From: Alicyclobacillus pomorum DSM 14955 | GTDB lineage: Bacteria; Bacillota; Bacilli; Alicyclobacillales; Alicyclobacillaceae | Assembly: GCF_000472905.1 (NCBI RefSeq) | Contig: NZ_AXAR01000003.1 | Coordinates: 168,787-232,786, forward strand | Length of the DNA: 64,000 bases | Direction: 5' to 3' | Shown here: piece by piece, positions 8,470 to 17,416 of the stretch | Layout of the letters: each line of letters begins with the position of its first letter | Numbering within the stretch: position 1 is the stretch's first letter | Notes under the pieces: generated by a model | Told to the model about the DNA's origin: nothing | Databases searched by the model: none | The model's input: only the letters and a program-made list of their open reading frames with translations | Made by a program: the position numbers and the translations under genes

Positions 8470-9327
8470 GTGGCAAGGATTTTGGATGGAAAGAAAGTTG
8501 CGGAATCGATTCATCAAGAGTTACGGGAGCGTCTGATTCGCCTCAAGGAGCGAGGGGTCTCACTGAAACTGACGGTCGTACTGGTAGGGGATAACCCTGC
8601 ATCTGCGAGCTACGTTCGTGGCAAGCAGCGCACTGCGGAGAAAATAGGCCTGGAAGGGGAAATCTTGCGATTGCCGGCAGATGTGTCGCAGGAAGTCCTA
8701 CTGGCTGAAGTGGATAGACTGAACGCCGACGATTCGGTGGACGGCATTCTGGTTCAATTGCCACTTCCGACGCACATCGCTGAGCAAGAGGTGCTGGAAC
8801 GTATCTCGCCAGAGAAAGATGTGGATGGTTTCCACCCCATGAATGCTGGGCGGAACTTTGTCGGCCTGGATGCGGTGTGGCCCTGTACCCCTGCCGGAAT
8901 CGTCAACATGTTGCATCGTGAAGGCATTGAAATCGAAGGCAAGCACGCAGTGGTCGTAGGACGAAGCAACATTGTCGGAAAGCCGATGGCGCTGTTGCTA
9001 CTCAAGGAGAACGCGACGGTGACCGTCTGCCATTCAAGGACCAAGAACCTCTCCGACATCACTCGCTTGGCGGACATTCTCGTGGTTGCAGTCGGCCAAC
9101 CGAACGTCGTGACACAGGGCGATGTGAAACCAGGTGCTGTCGTCATTGACGTCGGAATGAACCGTGTTGACGGGAAACTGGTCGGAGATGTTGACTTCGC
9201 AGGTGTTTCCGAAGTTGCCAGTGCCATCACGCCCGTCCCTGGCGGGGTTGGACCGCTGACGGTCGCGACTTTGATGCAAAACACCGTAGCGTTGGGACTT
9301 GCTCGTCGCGGTATCAAGGAGGAATAG
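8470..9327 (+). CDS. folD: Bifunctional methylenetetrahydrofolate dehydrogenase/cyclohydrolase
   Basis: 285 residues. It interconverts 5,10-methylene-, methenyl- and 10-formyl-tetrahydrofolate. Family signatures are SYVRGKQRTAEKIGLEG with the catalytic Tyr and Lys, GRSNIVGKPMALLLL for NADP binding, and PVPGGVGPLTVATLMQNT at the C terminus. Start: GTG 8470 lies seven bases after GGAGGTG, which also gives the expected N terminus (VARILDGKKVAESI); the frame is open upstream. xseA starts three bases after its stop, the usual Bacilli order folD-xseA-xseB-ispA. Confidence 0.95.
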   Translation: MARILDGKKVAESIHQELRERLIRLKERGVSLKLTVVLVGDNPASASYVRGKQRTAEKIGLEGEILRLPADVSQEVLLAEVDRLNADDSVDGILVQLPLPTHIAEQEVLERISPEKDVDGFHPMNAGRNFVGLDAVWPCTPAGIVNMLHREGIEIEGKHAVVVGRSNIVGKPMALLLLKENATVTVCHSRTKNLSDITRLADILVVAVGQPNVVTQGDVKPGAVVIDVGMNRVDGKLVGDVDFAGVSEVASAITPVPGGVGPLTVATLMQNTVALGLARRGIKEE

Positions 9328-9330
9328 AGT

Positions 9331-10734
9331 ATGGCGGTTCCTGCGTCCGCGAAGGTCTATACCGTGAGCGAAGTGAACCAGCTCATCCGCGACGTCATCG
9401 AACGTGACGTTCGCTTGCAGACTTGTTATGTGACGGGGGAGATATCCAACTTTAAACACCACTCCAGCGGTCACATGTACTTCACGCTGAAGGACGAAAA
9501 GAGCCGCCTTCGGGCGGTGATGTTTGCCAGTCGCGTCAAACGCTTGTCGTTCTTGCCCGAGGACGGGATGCGCGTGATTGTACTGGGGTCCATCGGTGTG
9601 TTTGACCGGGACGGCCAGTATCAAGTCTACGTGGAAGACATGCAGCCGGATGGAGTCGGTGCGCTGTACGTCGCGTTCACGCAACTCAAGGAGCGCCTCG
9701 AACGCGAGGGATTGTTTCGCCCGGAAAGAAAAAAGTCACTGCCGCGTTACCCACGGCGCGTGGGCGTGGTGACGTCTCCCACAGGTGCCGTCATCCGCGA
9801 TATCTGTACGACGCTGTCGCGTCGCTACCCATTGGCGAAAGTGGTGTTGTCCCCTGCGCTTGTTCAAGGGCCGACGGCAGCGGCGTCGATTGTGGCGGCA
9901 CTCGACCGCTTGCTCACGTGGTCTTCCACTCGAGAGCGGATTGACGTGATTATCGTGGCCAGAGGCGGCGGGTCGTTGGAAGAACTGTGGCCATTCAACG
10001 AGGAGGCGGTGGCCAGGGCCATCTCCGCTTGCCCGATTCCGGTTGTCTCTGCGGTCGGACATGAGACGGACTACACCATCTGTGACTTCGTGGCGGACGT
10101 CCGCGCGGCCACACCGACAGCGGCCGCGGAAGTGGTCGCTCCTTATGTCATGGACCTGCGAGAGCAGTTAGCGCAGTGGTCCAGCCGCAGCTTCACATCC
10201 ATTCGATATCGACTGGCAGAGCAGAGGCAGCGACTGTCAGCTATCCGTGAGTCGGCTGTATTAAAACACCCACTCAACATCGTCAATATCTACAGACAAC
10301 ACGTGGATTACCTCGACAGCTTATTACAACAGCACGCCACCAAACCCATCCGCGCTGGGGAGCGCGTGGTCGCACAGCTGTCCGAGCGGTTGCACCGCCT
10401 GGACATCAAAGCACGTGTTGGAAACGCGCGCAACAAGGTGGACGTGGCGCAAGCAAAAGTGATACAGTCAGTGAAATTGTACCTGTCCGAGCGGAACCGA
10501 GCGCTCGACAAATCCATCGTGTCGCTTGAGGCCCTCAATCCCTTGGGTGTCTTGCGCCGAGGATACAGCGTTGTGTACAAAGCGGACGGAACGACGGTGG
10601 TCACTCGAAAGCAGCAGGTAGACCCTGGGGAGAGGGTGACCATACGGTTGGCGGACGGAACGTTGATGGCCAGGATTGAGGACGGGGAGGAACGGGACTA
10701 TGAACGAGGCGTTCAGTCAAGACTTGACATTTGA
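9331..10734 (+). CDS. xseA: Exodeoxyribonuclease VII large subunit
   Basis: 467 residues. Nuclease subunit that degrades single-stranded DNA from both ends. An N-terminal OB-fold (about residues 10-105: VTGEISNFKHHSSGHMYFTL) is followed by the catalytic domain with RVGVVTSPTGAVIRDI, ARGGGSLEELWPFN and VSAVGHETDYTICDFVAD, then a long helical C-terminal region with a glycine-containing strand segment GVLRRGYSVV. The end overlaps xseB by 35 bases, so the two subunits are translationally linked. Confidence 0.95.
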   Translation: MAVPASAKVYTVSEVNQLIRDVIERDVRLQTCYVTGEISNFKHHSSGHMYFTLKDEKSRLRAVMFASRVKRLSFLPEDGMRVIVLGSIGVFDRDGQYQVYVEDMQPDGVGALYVAFTQLKERLEREGLFRPERKKSLPRYPRRVGVVTSPTGAVIRDICTTLSRRYPLAKVVLSPALVQGPTAAASIVAALDRLLTWSSTRERIDVIIVARGGGSLEELWPFNEEAVARAISACPIPVVSAVGHETDYTICDFVADVRAATPTAAAEVVAPYVMDLREQLAQWSSRSFTSIRYRLAEQRQRLSAIRESAVLKHPLNIVNIYRQHVDYLDSLLQQHATKPIRAGERVVAQLSERLHRLDIKARVGNARNKVDVAQAKVIQSVKLYLSERNRALDKSIVSLEALNPLGVLRRGYSVVYKADGTTVVTRKQQVDPGERVTIRLADGTLMARIEDGEERDYERGVQSRLDI

Positions 10735-10939
10735 GACTGCGATGAAGCGTTTGGAGGAAACCGTGCGGAAGTTGGAGTCCGGAGAGCTATCGTTGTCCGA
10801 AGCCATCGAGCGTTATAAGGAAGCGATGCAACTCGTTCAATTCTGTCGCGGTCAGCTGGACCGTGCCGAATTGGAAATTGAGCAGTTGGTGGAAACGCAA
10901 GGCACGTTGGACAAGCAGTCCCTGAAGGAGGGCGTTTAA
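10700..10939 (+). CDS. xseB: Exodeoxyribonuclease VII small subunit
   Basis: 79 residues, normal for XseB. It is a helical-hairpin protein with the family segment FETAMKRLEETVRKLESGELSLSEAIERY (paraphrased by its key residues FE..M..LE..V..LE.G.L.L). It binds the long helix of XseA. ATG 10700 follows GGACGGGGAGG. The start lies inside xseA and the stop overlaps the ispA start, TAATG. Confidence 0.95.
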   Translation: MNEAFSQDLTFETAMKRLEETVRKLESGELSLSEAIERYKEAMQLVQFCRGQLDRAELEIEQLVETQGTLDKQSLKEGV

Positions 10940-11829
10940 TGGCGGTGAAACCCGACGTCGATGCGTATATCGCGGAGATGGGGCGAACGGTGACGGACTA
11001 TTTGTCCACGTTGTTTGCGAACCCAGGCCGCCCCGCCCGTTTGTTTGAATCGATGAACTACAGCTTGTTGGGGGCCGGGAAACGGCTGCGTCCCATCTTG
11101 TGCATCGCTGCAGCCGAGACGTTCGGCGTAGGTGTGGACAAAGTCCTGCCTGCCGCCGCCGCGCTCGAGCTGGTTCACTGCTATTCGCTGATCCACGACG
11201 ACCTGCCTATCATCGACAACGATGATTTGCGCCGTGGTCGCCCAACGAATCACAAGGTATATGGCGACGCGACCGCATTGCTGGCGGGAGATGCACTTCT
11301 CACGTACGCTTTCGAACAGTTGTCCCAGCCACTGGGCATCTCTGCGGACAAACAGTTGCAGATGATTCACACGCTCGCCCATGCGGCCGGGGCGTATGGC
11401 ATGGTCGGTGGCCAACAGGCGGACATTCTTGCCGAGCACACGGACGGAGACCTCGAGCTGCTGCAGTTTATTCACGTGCACAAAACCGCCAAATTGATAC
11501 AAGCGTCGGTTGTCATCGGCAGTTTGTTTGCCAATGCATCGAGTCAGGAGCTGGACGCCGTCGCGAAGTACGGGCTGTCGGTAGGTCTGGCGTTCCAAAT
11601 CGTGGACGACTGGTTGGACGTGGCAGGCAGCGAGGCGGAGATAGGTAAGCCCGTGGGCTCTGACGAACGTTTGCAAAAACTCACCTACCCGCGATTGGTC
11701 GGGCTGGAGAAGACGCGGGAATTGGCTGAATCGACCATGCAGGAAGGCGTTGAAGCGCTGACTTCAGCCGGCATCCAAGCGCCGTTGCTCGAGGCGATTG
11801 GTGAGTACGTTGTGCGGCGCACAAGGTGA
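10939..11829 (+). CDS. ispA: Polyprenyl (farnesyl/geranylgeranyl) diphosphate synthase
   Basis: 296 residues. It condenses isopentenyl diphosphate with allylic diphosphates to make farnesyl diphosphate for quinones, undecaprenol and hopanoids. First Asp-rich motif HDDLPIIDNDDLRRGRPTNH, second Asp-rich motif IVDDWLDVAG. Gln-rich and basic residues for diphosphate binding (GGKRLRP-like: GAGKRLRPIL) are present. Chain length specificity cannot be told from sequence alone. The gene is directly upstream of the OLE RNA, which is the arrangement seen in other OLE-bearing Firmicutes. Confidence 0.93.
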   Translation: MAVKPDVDAYIAEMGRTVTDYLSTLFANPGRPARLFESMNYSLLGAGKRLRPILCIAAAETFGVGVDKVLPAAAALELVHCYSLIHDDLPIIDNDDLRRGRPTNHKVYGDATALLAGDALLTYAFEQLSQPLGISADKQLQMIHTLAHAAGAYGMVGGQQADILAEHTDGDLELLQFIHVHKTAKLIQASVVIGSLFANASSQELDAVAKYGLSVGLAFQIVDDWLDVAGSEAEIGKPVGSDERLQKLTYPRLVGLEKTRELAESTMQEGVEALTSAGIQAPLLEAIGEYVVRRTR

Positions 11830-11903
11830 CCGTTCATAGGACATTTACGTGTGTGAGCTGGGAACGTTGCCAGCAAGCCTCATGTTCTGGATTTCGGATC
11901 GTA

Positions 11904-11912
11904 TGCTATAAT
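11904..11912 (+). promoter_or_regulatory. Extended -10 promoter of the OLE RNA
   Basis: TGCTATAAT: a perfect TATAAT (11907-11912) with the extended TGn just upstream. No good -35 is visible at the right distance (GTTCTG at 11884-11889 is weak), as is common with extended -10 promoters. The predicted transcription start is near 11919, seven bases before the first strand of the RNA's end-to-end helix. Confidence 0.7.
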
Positions 11913-11918
11913 TGTATC

Positions 11919-12515
11919 GACGTTTGGGTGGCGCAGTATTCTAGTCAACCGTCCGACTCTGAAGGCGGGGCTAAAAATCCGCCAAAGGGCACATCGATGA
12001 AGTTCCTGGTGTTGGCTTGAGGCGCCCAGCCTTGGGTTGATGCTGGGAGTTAAGAAAGTTGGGCAACTCGCAATGGCATGCGAGATCTGACCCAGCTTTC
12101 GCGGAGGCCCATGTCCGTGGCCTGCTTTTAAAGGAGGTTATGGCTTGGGGTATGAACCTGCATGCGGAGTCCATCTGTGTGCAGCGTAGCCTGCCTTGAG
12201 TGGTACTGAAGGATCACGGGAAACAGGCGTTTAGCTCCCCGGCCAGGGAGCGGCGCTGGTGCCGTGTGAAATCCGTGCTGCAAAAGAGGCTAGGAGTCGG
12301 CAACGGTTGTCGCGGAAAACGCCTAGACTGTACTTCAAGTGGCTCTTTGGGGATTATAGTGTGGACTAAGTGGTAATCCAGTCTGACTGATGGTGACACA
12401 GTCAAGGGATGCATAAAGGGAAACCGCCGGTGCGGCGACGCGCCGGTGCGTCCTTGGGAAAACCTACTGGACCTAAGCCACAGCGTTTACTCAAAGAGCT
12501 GCCACCCAGGATTTT
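11919..12515 (+). ncRNA. ole: OLE RNA (ornate, large, extremophilic RNA)
   Basis: A stretch of about 700 bases between ispA and oapA has no plausible coding frame but has its own promoter and heavy secondary structure. GGGTGGC (11926-11932) can pair with GCCACCC (12501-12507), joining the two ends of a ~600-nt RNA. Internal stems include GGCGG/CCGCC (11964-11968 with 11979-11983), a CTAGG/CCTAG helix around 12288-12326, and a GC-rich hairpin region around 12424-12450. Length, position between ispA and dxs, and the following membrane gene all match OLE RNA, known from extremophilic Firmicutes, which forms a membrane ribonucleoprotein with OapA and is linked to tolerance of cold, short alcohols and Mg2+. 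Exact ends are inferred; a covariance-model search would be decisive. Confidence 0.9.
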
Positions 12516-12536
12516 TCCTCTATTCGGGGGTACATA

Positions 12537-13130
12537 ATGAAAAGAACGACGTTGCGGGGTTCACTGCCGTTCATCTTCACGGTGTCGGTCATCTCCCTGC
12601 CTTTAAGTGGTGTGTTTGACACAGCCACTATTTTTTTAGACGAAGTTCGGTGGTATGTCGGGGCCCTGATTGTGGTTGGGATTGTACTCGTAGGGGCGTT
12701 GTTCGATATGCTGGGTGTGGCCGCGGCCGCTGCGAGAGAGACGCCGTTTCACGCGATGGCTGCAAAGAAAGTGTTCGGCGCGAAGCGGGCAATCACCATT
12801 GTTCGGAACGCCGAAAAAGTGTCCAGCGTGTGCAGCGACGTCGTCGGAGACATCGCGGGCGTGTTGAGCGGTGCCGGTGCCCTCGCTGTGTCGGTCCAAC
12901 TGAGTGATACTTTTCACGTGACAGGGTGGGCAAAGGAACTGACCACCATTGTGTTGACTGCACTTGTAACTTCGATTACTGTGGGAGCGAAGGCGATGGG
13001 AAAGACGTTGGCGATTCAGTCGCCGACGCCCATCATCTTGACGGCGGCGAAAATTGTCGAGACACTGTTCATCATTCCAGGCCGTCATCACAAACGTACC
13101 CGACAAACGGCACGTCGTTCCCGTTCATGA
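12537..13130 (+). CDS. oapA: OLE-associated membrane protein OapA
   Basis: 197 residues with about four to five membrane segments (roughly 10-27, 40-66, 101-121, 134-152, 163-182). It fits OapA, the integral membrane partner that binds OLE RNA. It carries the family's DxxxD motif as DVVGD at residues 101-105 and the segment DMLGVAAAAARETPFHAM, and ends with a basic tail (RHHKRTRQTARRSR) suited to contact RNA. The gene begins about 30 bases after the RNA's closing helix, so RNA and mRNA are probably made as one transcript. The biochemical role is unresolved; mutants of the Bacillus halodurans homologue have Mg2+-related phenotypes. Confidence 0.9.
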   Translation: MKRTTLRGSLPFIFTVSVISLPLSGVFDTATIFLDEVRWYVGALIVVGIVLVGALFDMLGVAAAAARETPFHAMAAKKVFGAKRAITIVRNAEKVSSVCSDVVGDIAGVLSGAGALAVSVQLSDTFHVTGWAKELTTIVLTALVTSITVGAKAMGKTLAIQSPTPIILTAAKIVETLFIIPGRHHKRTRQTARRSRS

Positions 13131-13157
13131 TTCCGACGGTTAATCTAATGCTGTGAG

Positions 13158-15044
13158 GTGTTCACGACGTATCTCGAACACGTAAACGCACCAGCGGACA
13201 TCAAGTCGCTGAACGTACAACAATTAACCACGCTGGCTCAAGAGATTCGCGGGTTCCTCGTCGACGCTGTGTCGCAGACGGGTGGCCACTTTGGCGCCAA
13301 TCTCGGAGTCGTCGAGTTAACCTTGGCATTACATAAAGTGTTCGACAGTCCCACGGACAAAATCATTTGGGACGTCGGACATCAAGCGTATGTCCACAAA
13401 ATCCTGACCGGACGCAAAGATCGATTTCCGACGTTGCGACAGTTTCAAGGTCTGGCCGGATTTCCAAAGCGCGGCGAAAGTGTGCACGACCAGTTTGGCA
13501 CTGGCCACGCCAGTACCTCTATCTCAGCCGGGCTAGGCATGGCCGTGGCACGCGATTTGGCGGGCGAAAAGTACAGTGTCGTCGCCGTCATCGGCGACGG
13601 TGCGTTGACCGGCGGCATGGCCATGGAAGCGTTGAACCACGCGGGTCATTTAGGCACCAATCTTCTGGTCATTTTGAACGACAACGAAATGTCCATCTCG
13701 GAAAACGTGGGTGCGTTGTCTCACTATCTCACGCGTCTACGCACGGACCCGACGTACTCCAGAGCAAAGTCAGAAGTGGAGGGCCTGTTGCGCAAAGTTC
13801 CGGCGATTGGACCAAAGCTGACCAAGACATTAGAAAAAGTGAAGGATTCCATGCGGCACCTGGTGGTACCCGGTCTCTTGTTTGAAGGGTTTGGGTTTAA
13901 GTACTTGGGCCCAGTCGACGGGCACGACTTGGAGGGCCTGCTGAAAGTGCTGGAAGACGCCAAGCGGCTGAAAGGCCCCGTCCTCATCCACATGGTGACC
14001 AGTAAGGGCAAGGGGTACGCCTCGGCGGAAAAGGCGCCCGACAAATGGCATGCGTGGCCGAGCGCGCCCAAACCAGGTGGGCCACCGTCTTATACCAGTG
14101 TGTTTGCGGATACGCTGAGACAACTGGCGCGAGAGATGCCGGATCTGGTTGCAGTCACGCCAGCCATGATCTCTGGGTCGGGGTTAACGAAGTTCGGCGA
14201 AGAATTTCCAGACAGGTTGTATGATGTGGGCATCGCTGAGCAGCACGCAGCGACGTTCTGTGGTGGACTGGCGGCAGCTGGCAAGCGCCCGGTATTAGCC
14301 ATTTATTCGACCTTCTTACAGCGTGCCTATGACCAGGTCATTCACGATATTTGCATCCAGAAGTTGCCCGTTCTGATTGCCGTGGACCGCGCTGGACTGG
14401 TGGGTCCAGACGGGGAAACCCATCAAGGCGCGTACGACGTGTCGTACCTCCGAGCCATACCGAACATTGTCGTGATGATGCCGAAGGACGAAAATGAACT
14501 GCGACACATGTTGTACACCGGACTGCACGTGGACGGGCCGGTCGCCGTGCGCTATCCACGAGCAGATGGCGTCGGTGTGGATCTGAGCGAGCCCTTGCGG
14601 AAGCTGAACATTGGGGAAGCGGAAGTGCTGCGCACAGGGGATGCTGCGGCGATTCTTGCCCTGGGTCCGATGGTGCAACTTGCCGAAGAAGCCGCTCGCC
14701 GGCTGGAAGAAGAGTACGGCGTGTCGACGACGGTGGTCAACATGCGGTTTGTCAAACCGCTGGACGAGGCACTCATCCTTCGGCTTGCCAAGTCCATGCC
14801 ACTCGTTACTGTCGAAGAAGCGGCTTTGGCGGGTGGTATGGGATCCGCCGTTCTGGAACTGCTCGCAGACCACGGTGTCGAGACGCGCGTACGTCGGCGG
14901 GGCATCCCGGATGTTTTTGTGGAACATGGAACACGGAAGGAACTGCTCCAACACATAGGATTAACTGCAAACGACATCGTTCAGGACGTGCTACATGTCA
15001 TCAAACGCGGCGAAGCATCCCGCATCGGGAGTCGACAAGCATGA
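13158..15044 (+). CDS. dxs: 1-deoxy-D-xylulose-5-phosphate synthase
   Basis: 628 residues, full length. It is the first enzyme of the non-mevalonate isoprenoid pathway and makes DXP from pyruvate and glyceraldehyde 3-phosphate using thiamine diphosphate. Motifs: [29 protein letters not shown], the ThDP/Mg site [18 protein letters not shown], and [18 protein letters not shown]. Start is GTG at 13158. It supplies the same pathway as ispA, with the OLE/oapA unit between them. The stop overlaps the tlyA start. Confidence 0.96.
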   Translation: MFTTYLEHVNAPADIKSLNVQQLTTLAQEIRGFLVDAVSQTGGHFGANLGVVELTLALHKVFDSPTDKIIWDVGHQAYVHKILTGRKDRFPTLRQFQGLAGFPKRGESVHDQFGTGHASTSISAGLGMAVARDLAGEKYSVVAVIGDGALTGGMAMEALNHAGHLGTNLLVILNDNEMSISENVGALSHYLTRLRTDPTYSRAKSEVEGLLRKVPAIGPKLTKTLEKVKDSMRHLVVPGLLFEGFGFKYLGPVDGHDLEGLLKVLEDAKRLKGPVLIHMVTSKGKGYASAEKAPDKWHAWPSAPKPGGPPSYTSVFADTLRQLAREMPDLVAVTPAMISGSGLTKFGEEFPDRLYDVGIAEQHAATFCGGLAAAGKRPVLAIYSTFLQRAYDQVIHDICIQKLPVLIAVDRAGLVGPDGETHQGAYDVSYLRAIPNIVVMMPKDENELRHMLYTGLHVDGPVAVRYPRADGVGVDLSEPLRKLNIGEAEVLRTGDAAAILALGPMVQLAEEAARRLEEEYGVSTTVVNMRFVKPLDEALILRLAKSMPLVTVEEAALAGGMGSAVLELLADHGVETRVRRRGIPDVFVEHGTRKELLQHIGLTANDIVQDVLHVIKRGEASRIGSRQA

Positions 15045-15880
15045 AACCCGGTAAAATACGACTGGATGTGTTATTGGTTCAACGCGGGCTGTTTCCCAGT
15101 CGGGAGGCAGCCCGGCGTGCCATTATGGCTGGACAAGTCATGCGGGGCGGTGAAGTTGTCGACAAGCCGGGCACGCAGGTGTATACCGATGAATCGTTTG
15201 AAGTCCTACAACCGAGCCACCAATTCGTGAGTCGCGGCGGCCTGAAGTTGGAGCGGGCGCTTGATGTGTTCTCGGTATCGCTGAAAGACCAGGTGGTCAT
15301 CGACGTGGGTGCGTCTACAGGAGGGTTTACAGACTGCGCACTGCAGCACGGGGCGAGCCGAGTGTATGCGGTCGACGTGGGCTATGGGCAACTCGCGTGG
15401 AAGTTGCGCATCGATGACCGGGTGGTCGTGATGGAGAGAACCAACTTCCGACACGTCGACGCCTCGCGCTTTGACCCGAAGCCGAGTGTGGCCGTCATGG
15501 ATGTGTCGTTCATCTCAACAAGGCTCCTGTTGCCCAAGCTGATGGAAGTTCTGACCAGCCCGGGTGTCATTCTCAGCCTTGTCAAACCGCAGTTTGAGGC
15601 TGGCCGAGAGCACGTGGGCAAGGGGGGGATTGTGCGCGATCCCAAGGTCCATCTGAATGTCCTCCGCCGCCTGATTACATTTGTCTACGACGCAGGCATG
15701 GCGTGTGACGGGTTGACGTATTCGCCTATCCAAGGTGGAGACGGAAACATCGAGTACCTCGCCAAATGGGTAATGGGGGGGGCTGATGTGACACCGGCCG
15801 AGGTGTGGCTCGAAGCTGCCCGGCATACGGTGGAGTCGGCCTGGGACAAGTTGACAGGCGAGCGTCCGGTTTTGACATAA
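15041..15880 (+). CDS. tlyA: TlyA family rRNA methyltransferase/hemolysin-like protein
   Basis: 279 residues (B. subtilis YqxC). An N-terminal S4 RNA-binding domain (about 5-65, [22 protein letters not shown]) is followed by an FtsJ/RrmJ-like methyltransferase domain with the SAM motif [18 protein letters not shown] and the segment [14 protein letters not shown]. Members methylate 2'-O positions of rRNA. Starts four bases inside dxs (ATGA overlap). Confidence 0.92.
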   Translation: MKPGKIRLDVLLVQRGLFPSREAARRAIMAGQVMRGGEVVDKPGTQVYTDESFEVLQPSHQFVSRGGLKLERALDVFSVSLKDQVVIDVGASTGGFTDCALQHGASRVYAVDVGYGQLAWKLRIDDRVVVMERTNFRHVDASRFDPKPSVAVMDVSFISTRLLLPKLMEVLTSPGVILSLVKPQFEAGREHVGKGGIVRDPKVHLNVLRRLITFVYDAGMACDGLTYSPIQGGDGNIEYLAKWVMGGADVTPAEVWLEAARHTVESAWDKLTGERPVLT

Positions 15881-15974
15881 GCCTGGCAGGACGGAAATCA
15901 GCGCTACTGAACAGGAAATCATCAGGCCACTGTGGAATATTGTCTGAAAACCGTGGTAAGGGGACCGTCTGACC

Positions 15975-16487
15975 ATGCAGTGGCGCGATCTGTTCACAAT
16001 GCTGTTGTGCATCGGTATCGTCTACTGGCTCGGCAAGTCGCTGTTCATGGGGCGGCGCCGAGGCGGCGAGACACCGCTTCGGGGCAAACTGTCCACCGCG
16101 CGCGATTGGCTGGAGGAGAACGGTTACCAAATTATCCGTGTCCGGGAGCGCGGAGAGTGGATTGGATATTACGGAGACAAATCGTTCAAAAAATCTCTGA
16201 TTGCTGATTTTGTCGTCCGCAAGGGCCCGAAGTACTACGCCGTGAAGCTGCGCCAGCCCCGAGATCAGGGAGTCAACGGTGTGAAGCTGCGCGACCAGTG
16301 GTTCCCTTTGTATGTCGCGTTCGGCGTTCAAGGCATTTTACATATGGACGTCGACGAGGAACGCGTGCAGGTTGTCGACTTTGACTGGAAAAGCCCGCCG
16401 TATGTGCGGTGGAAGACTGTGTTCAATCGGAGCCTGTGGTTTCTCGTGGGCGTCCTTGTGGCGATGGCCTGGTTGCATGGGCGGTAA
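15975..16487 (+). CDS. Hypothetical membrane-tethered protein with possible nuclease-like fold
   Basis: 170 residues, not recognised. It has a short N-terminal membrane segment (about 8-24), a central soluble domain (45-140) and a C-terminal membrane segment (about 150-167). The central pattern ADFVVRKGPKYYAVKL resembles the core beta-hairpin of PD-(D/E)xK nucleases, where one expects DFVV...YVVEVK; the acidic residue of ExK is replaced here, so nuclease activity is doubtful. It occupies the slot between tlyA and nadK, where B. subtilis has the arginine repressor ahrC. ATG 15975 follows AAGGGGACC. Confidence 0.6.
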   Translation: MQWRDLFTMLLCIGIVYWLGKSLFMGRRRGGETPLRGKLSTARDWLEENGYQIIRVRERGEWIGYYGDKSFKKSLIADFVVRKGPKYYAVKLRQPRDQGVNGVKLRDQWFPLYVAFGVQGILHMDVDEERVQVVDFDWKSPPYVRWKTVFNRSLWFLVGVLVAMAWLHGR

Positions 16488-16504
16488 GGGCGAGGAGGAA
16501 GAAC

Positions 16505-17416
16505 GTGAGGACCATTGGAATCATTGCGAACCTGGACAAACCGAAGGCGTGCGCTGTGCAGGAACGGCTTCAGTTCCTGCTCAACAGTCAGGGCATTCAC
16601 ACTGTGTGCGTGGAGATTCGCAAAGATCTCGCCTCTCATGGCAACACACTGCAACCGCTGGCCGCCGCGGAAATGGTATTTGTGCTCGGTGGCGATGGAA
16701 CGTTGCTCGGTGTCGCACGGCACTTGGCGCGATGGAACGTTCCTTTGCTCGGCATCAACGTAGGACACCTGGGTTTTCTCAGTGAAGCGGAGCCAACGGA
16801 CATTGATGAGACGGTCCGTCGTGTTTCCGAGCGAGAGTACGACCTGGAGCGGCGCATGATGCTCGAGGTAGACGTATACCGCCATGGCCGCAGAATCGAA
16901 CAACTGATTGGGTTGAACGATGCAGGCATCGGGAAAGGATCGTTTGCTCGGATGGTATCCGTGGACGTGCGAGTGGATGGGGTCTTGCTCGATGCGTACA
17001 GCGGCGACGGCGTGATTGTGTCTACCCCAACCGGATCCACCGCCTATTCTCTGTCCTGCGGTGGTCCCATTGTCGCTCCACAACTGCAGGCCATGCTGAT
17101 TACGCCGATTTGTCCACACACGTTATCGGCTCGACCGTGTGTCATCAGTGATACTCAAGAGGTGAGCCTGGTGGTGCATGCAACGCACGAAGACCTCGGT
17201 TTGACGGTCGACGGGCAGATTGGAGTTCGACTTCAGCCGGAGGATGAAGTGAAAGTGCGCAAAGCCCAGGTCGTGACCACATTGGTCAAGTGGAGAGACC
17301 GGGAGTTCTTTTCTGTTCTCCGGCAAAAACTGCACGGACAGGACGCATCTGCACATCATGACGGGGGACGCGAATCCACAGGAGGGACGGAACTTGCTGC
17401 TCGAACTGACGGTTGA
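16505..17416 (+). CDS. nadK: NAD(+) kinase
   Basis: 303 residues. It phosphorylates NAD to NADP with ATP or polyphosphate. The motif GGDGTLLGVARHLA carries the catalytic GGDGT, followed by GINVGHLGFLSE and TPTGSTAYSLSCGGPIVAP. The usual NE of the next motif appears as NDAGIGKG. GTG 16505 lies behind CGAGGAGGAAGAAC and gives the standard N terminus VRTIGIIAN. The 3' end overlaps the recN start by 23 bases. Confidence 0.93.
   Translation: MRTIGIIANLDKPKACAVQERLQFLLNSQGIHTVCVEIRKDLASHGNTLQPLAAAEMVFVLGGDGTLLGVARHLARWNVPLLGINVGHLGFLSEAEPTDIDETVRRVSEREYDLERRMMLEVDVYRHGRRIEQLIGLNDAGIGKGSFARMVSVDVRVDGVLLDAYSGDGVIVSTPTGSTAYSLSCGGPIVAPQLQAMLITPICPHTLSARPCVISDTQEVSLVVHATHEDLGLTVDGQIGVRLQPEDEVKVRKAQVVTTLVKWRDREFFSVLRQKLHGQDASAHHDGGRESTGGTELAARTDG

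Noticed and set aside
12120-12540. Short open frames inside the OLE region
   Set aside because: They are under 70 codons, lack conserved character, and the stretch is better explained as structured RNA; an AAAGGAGG at about 12129 is not followed by a convincing gene.
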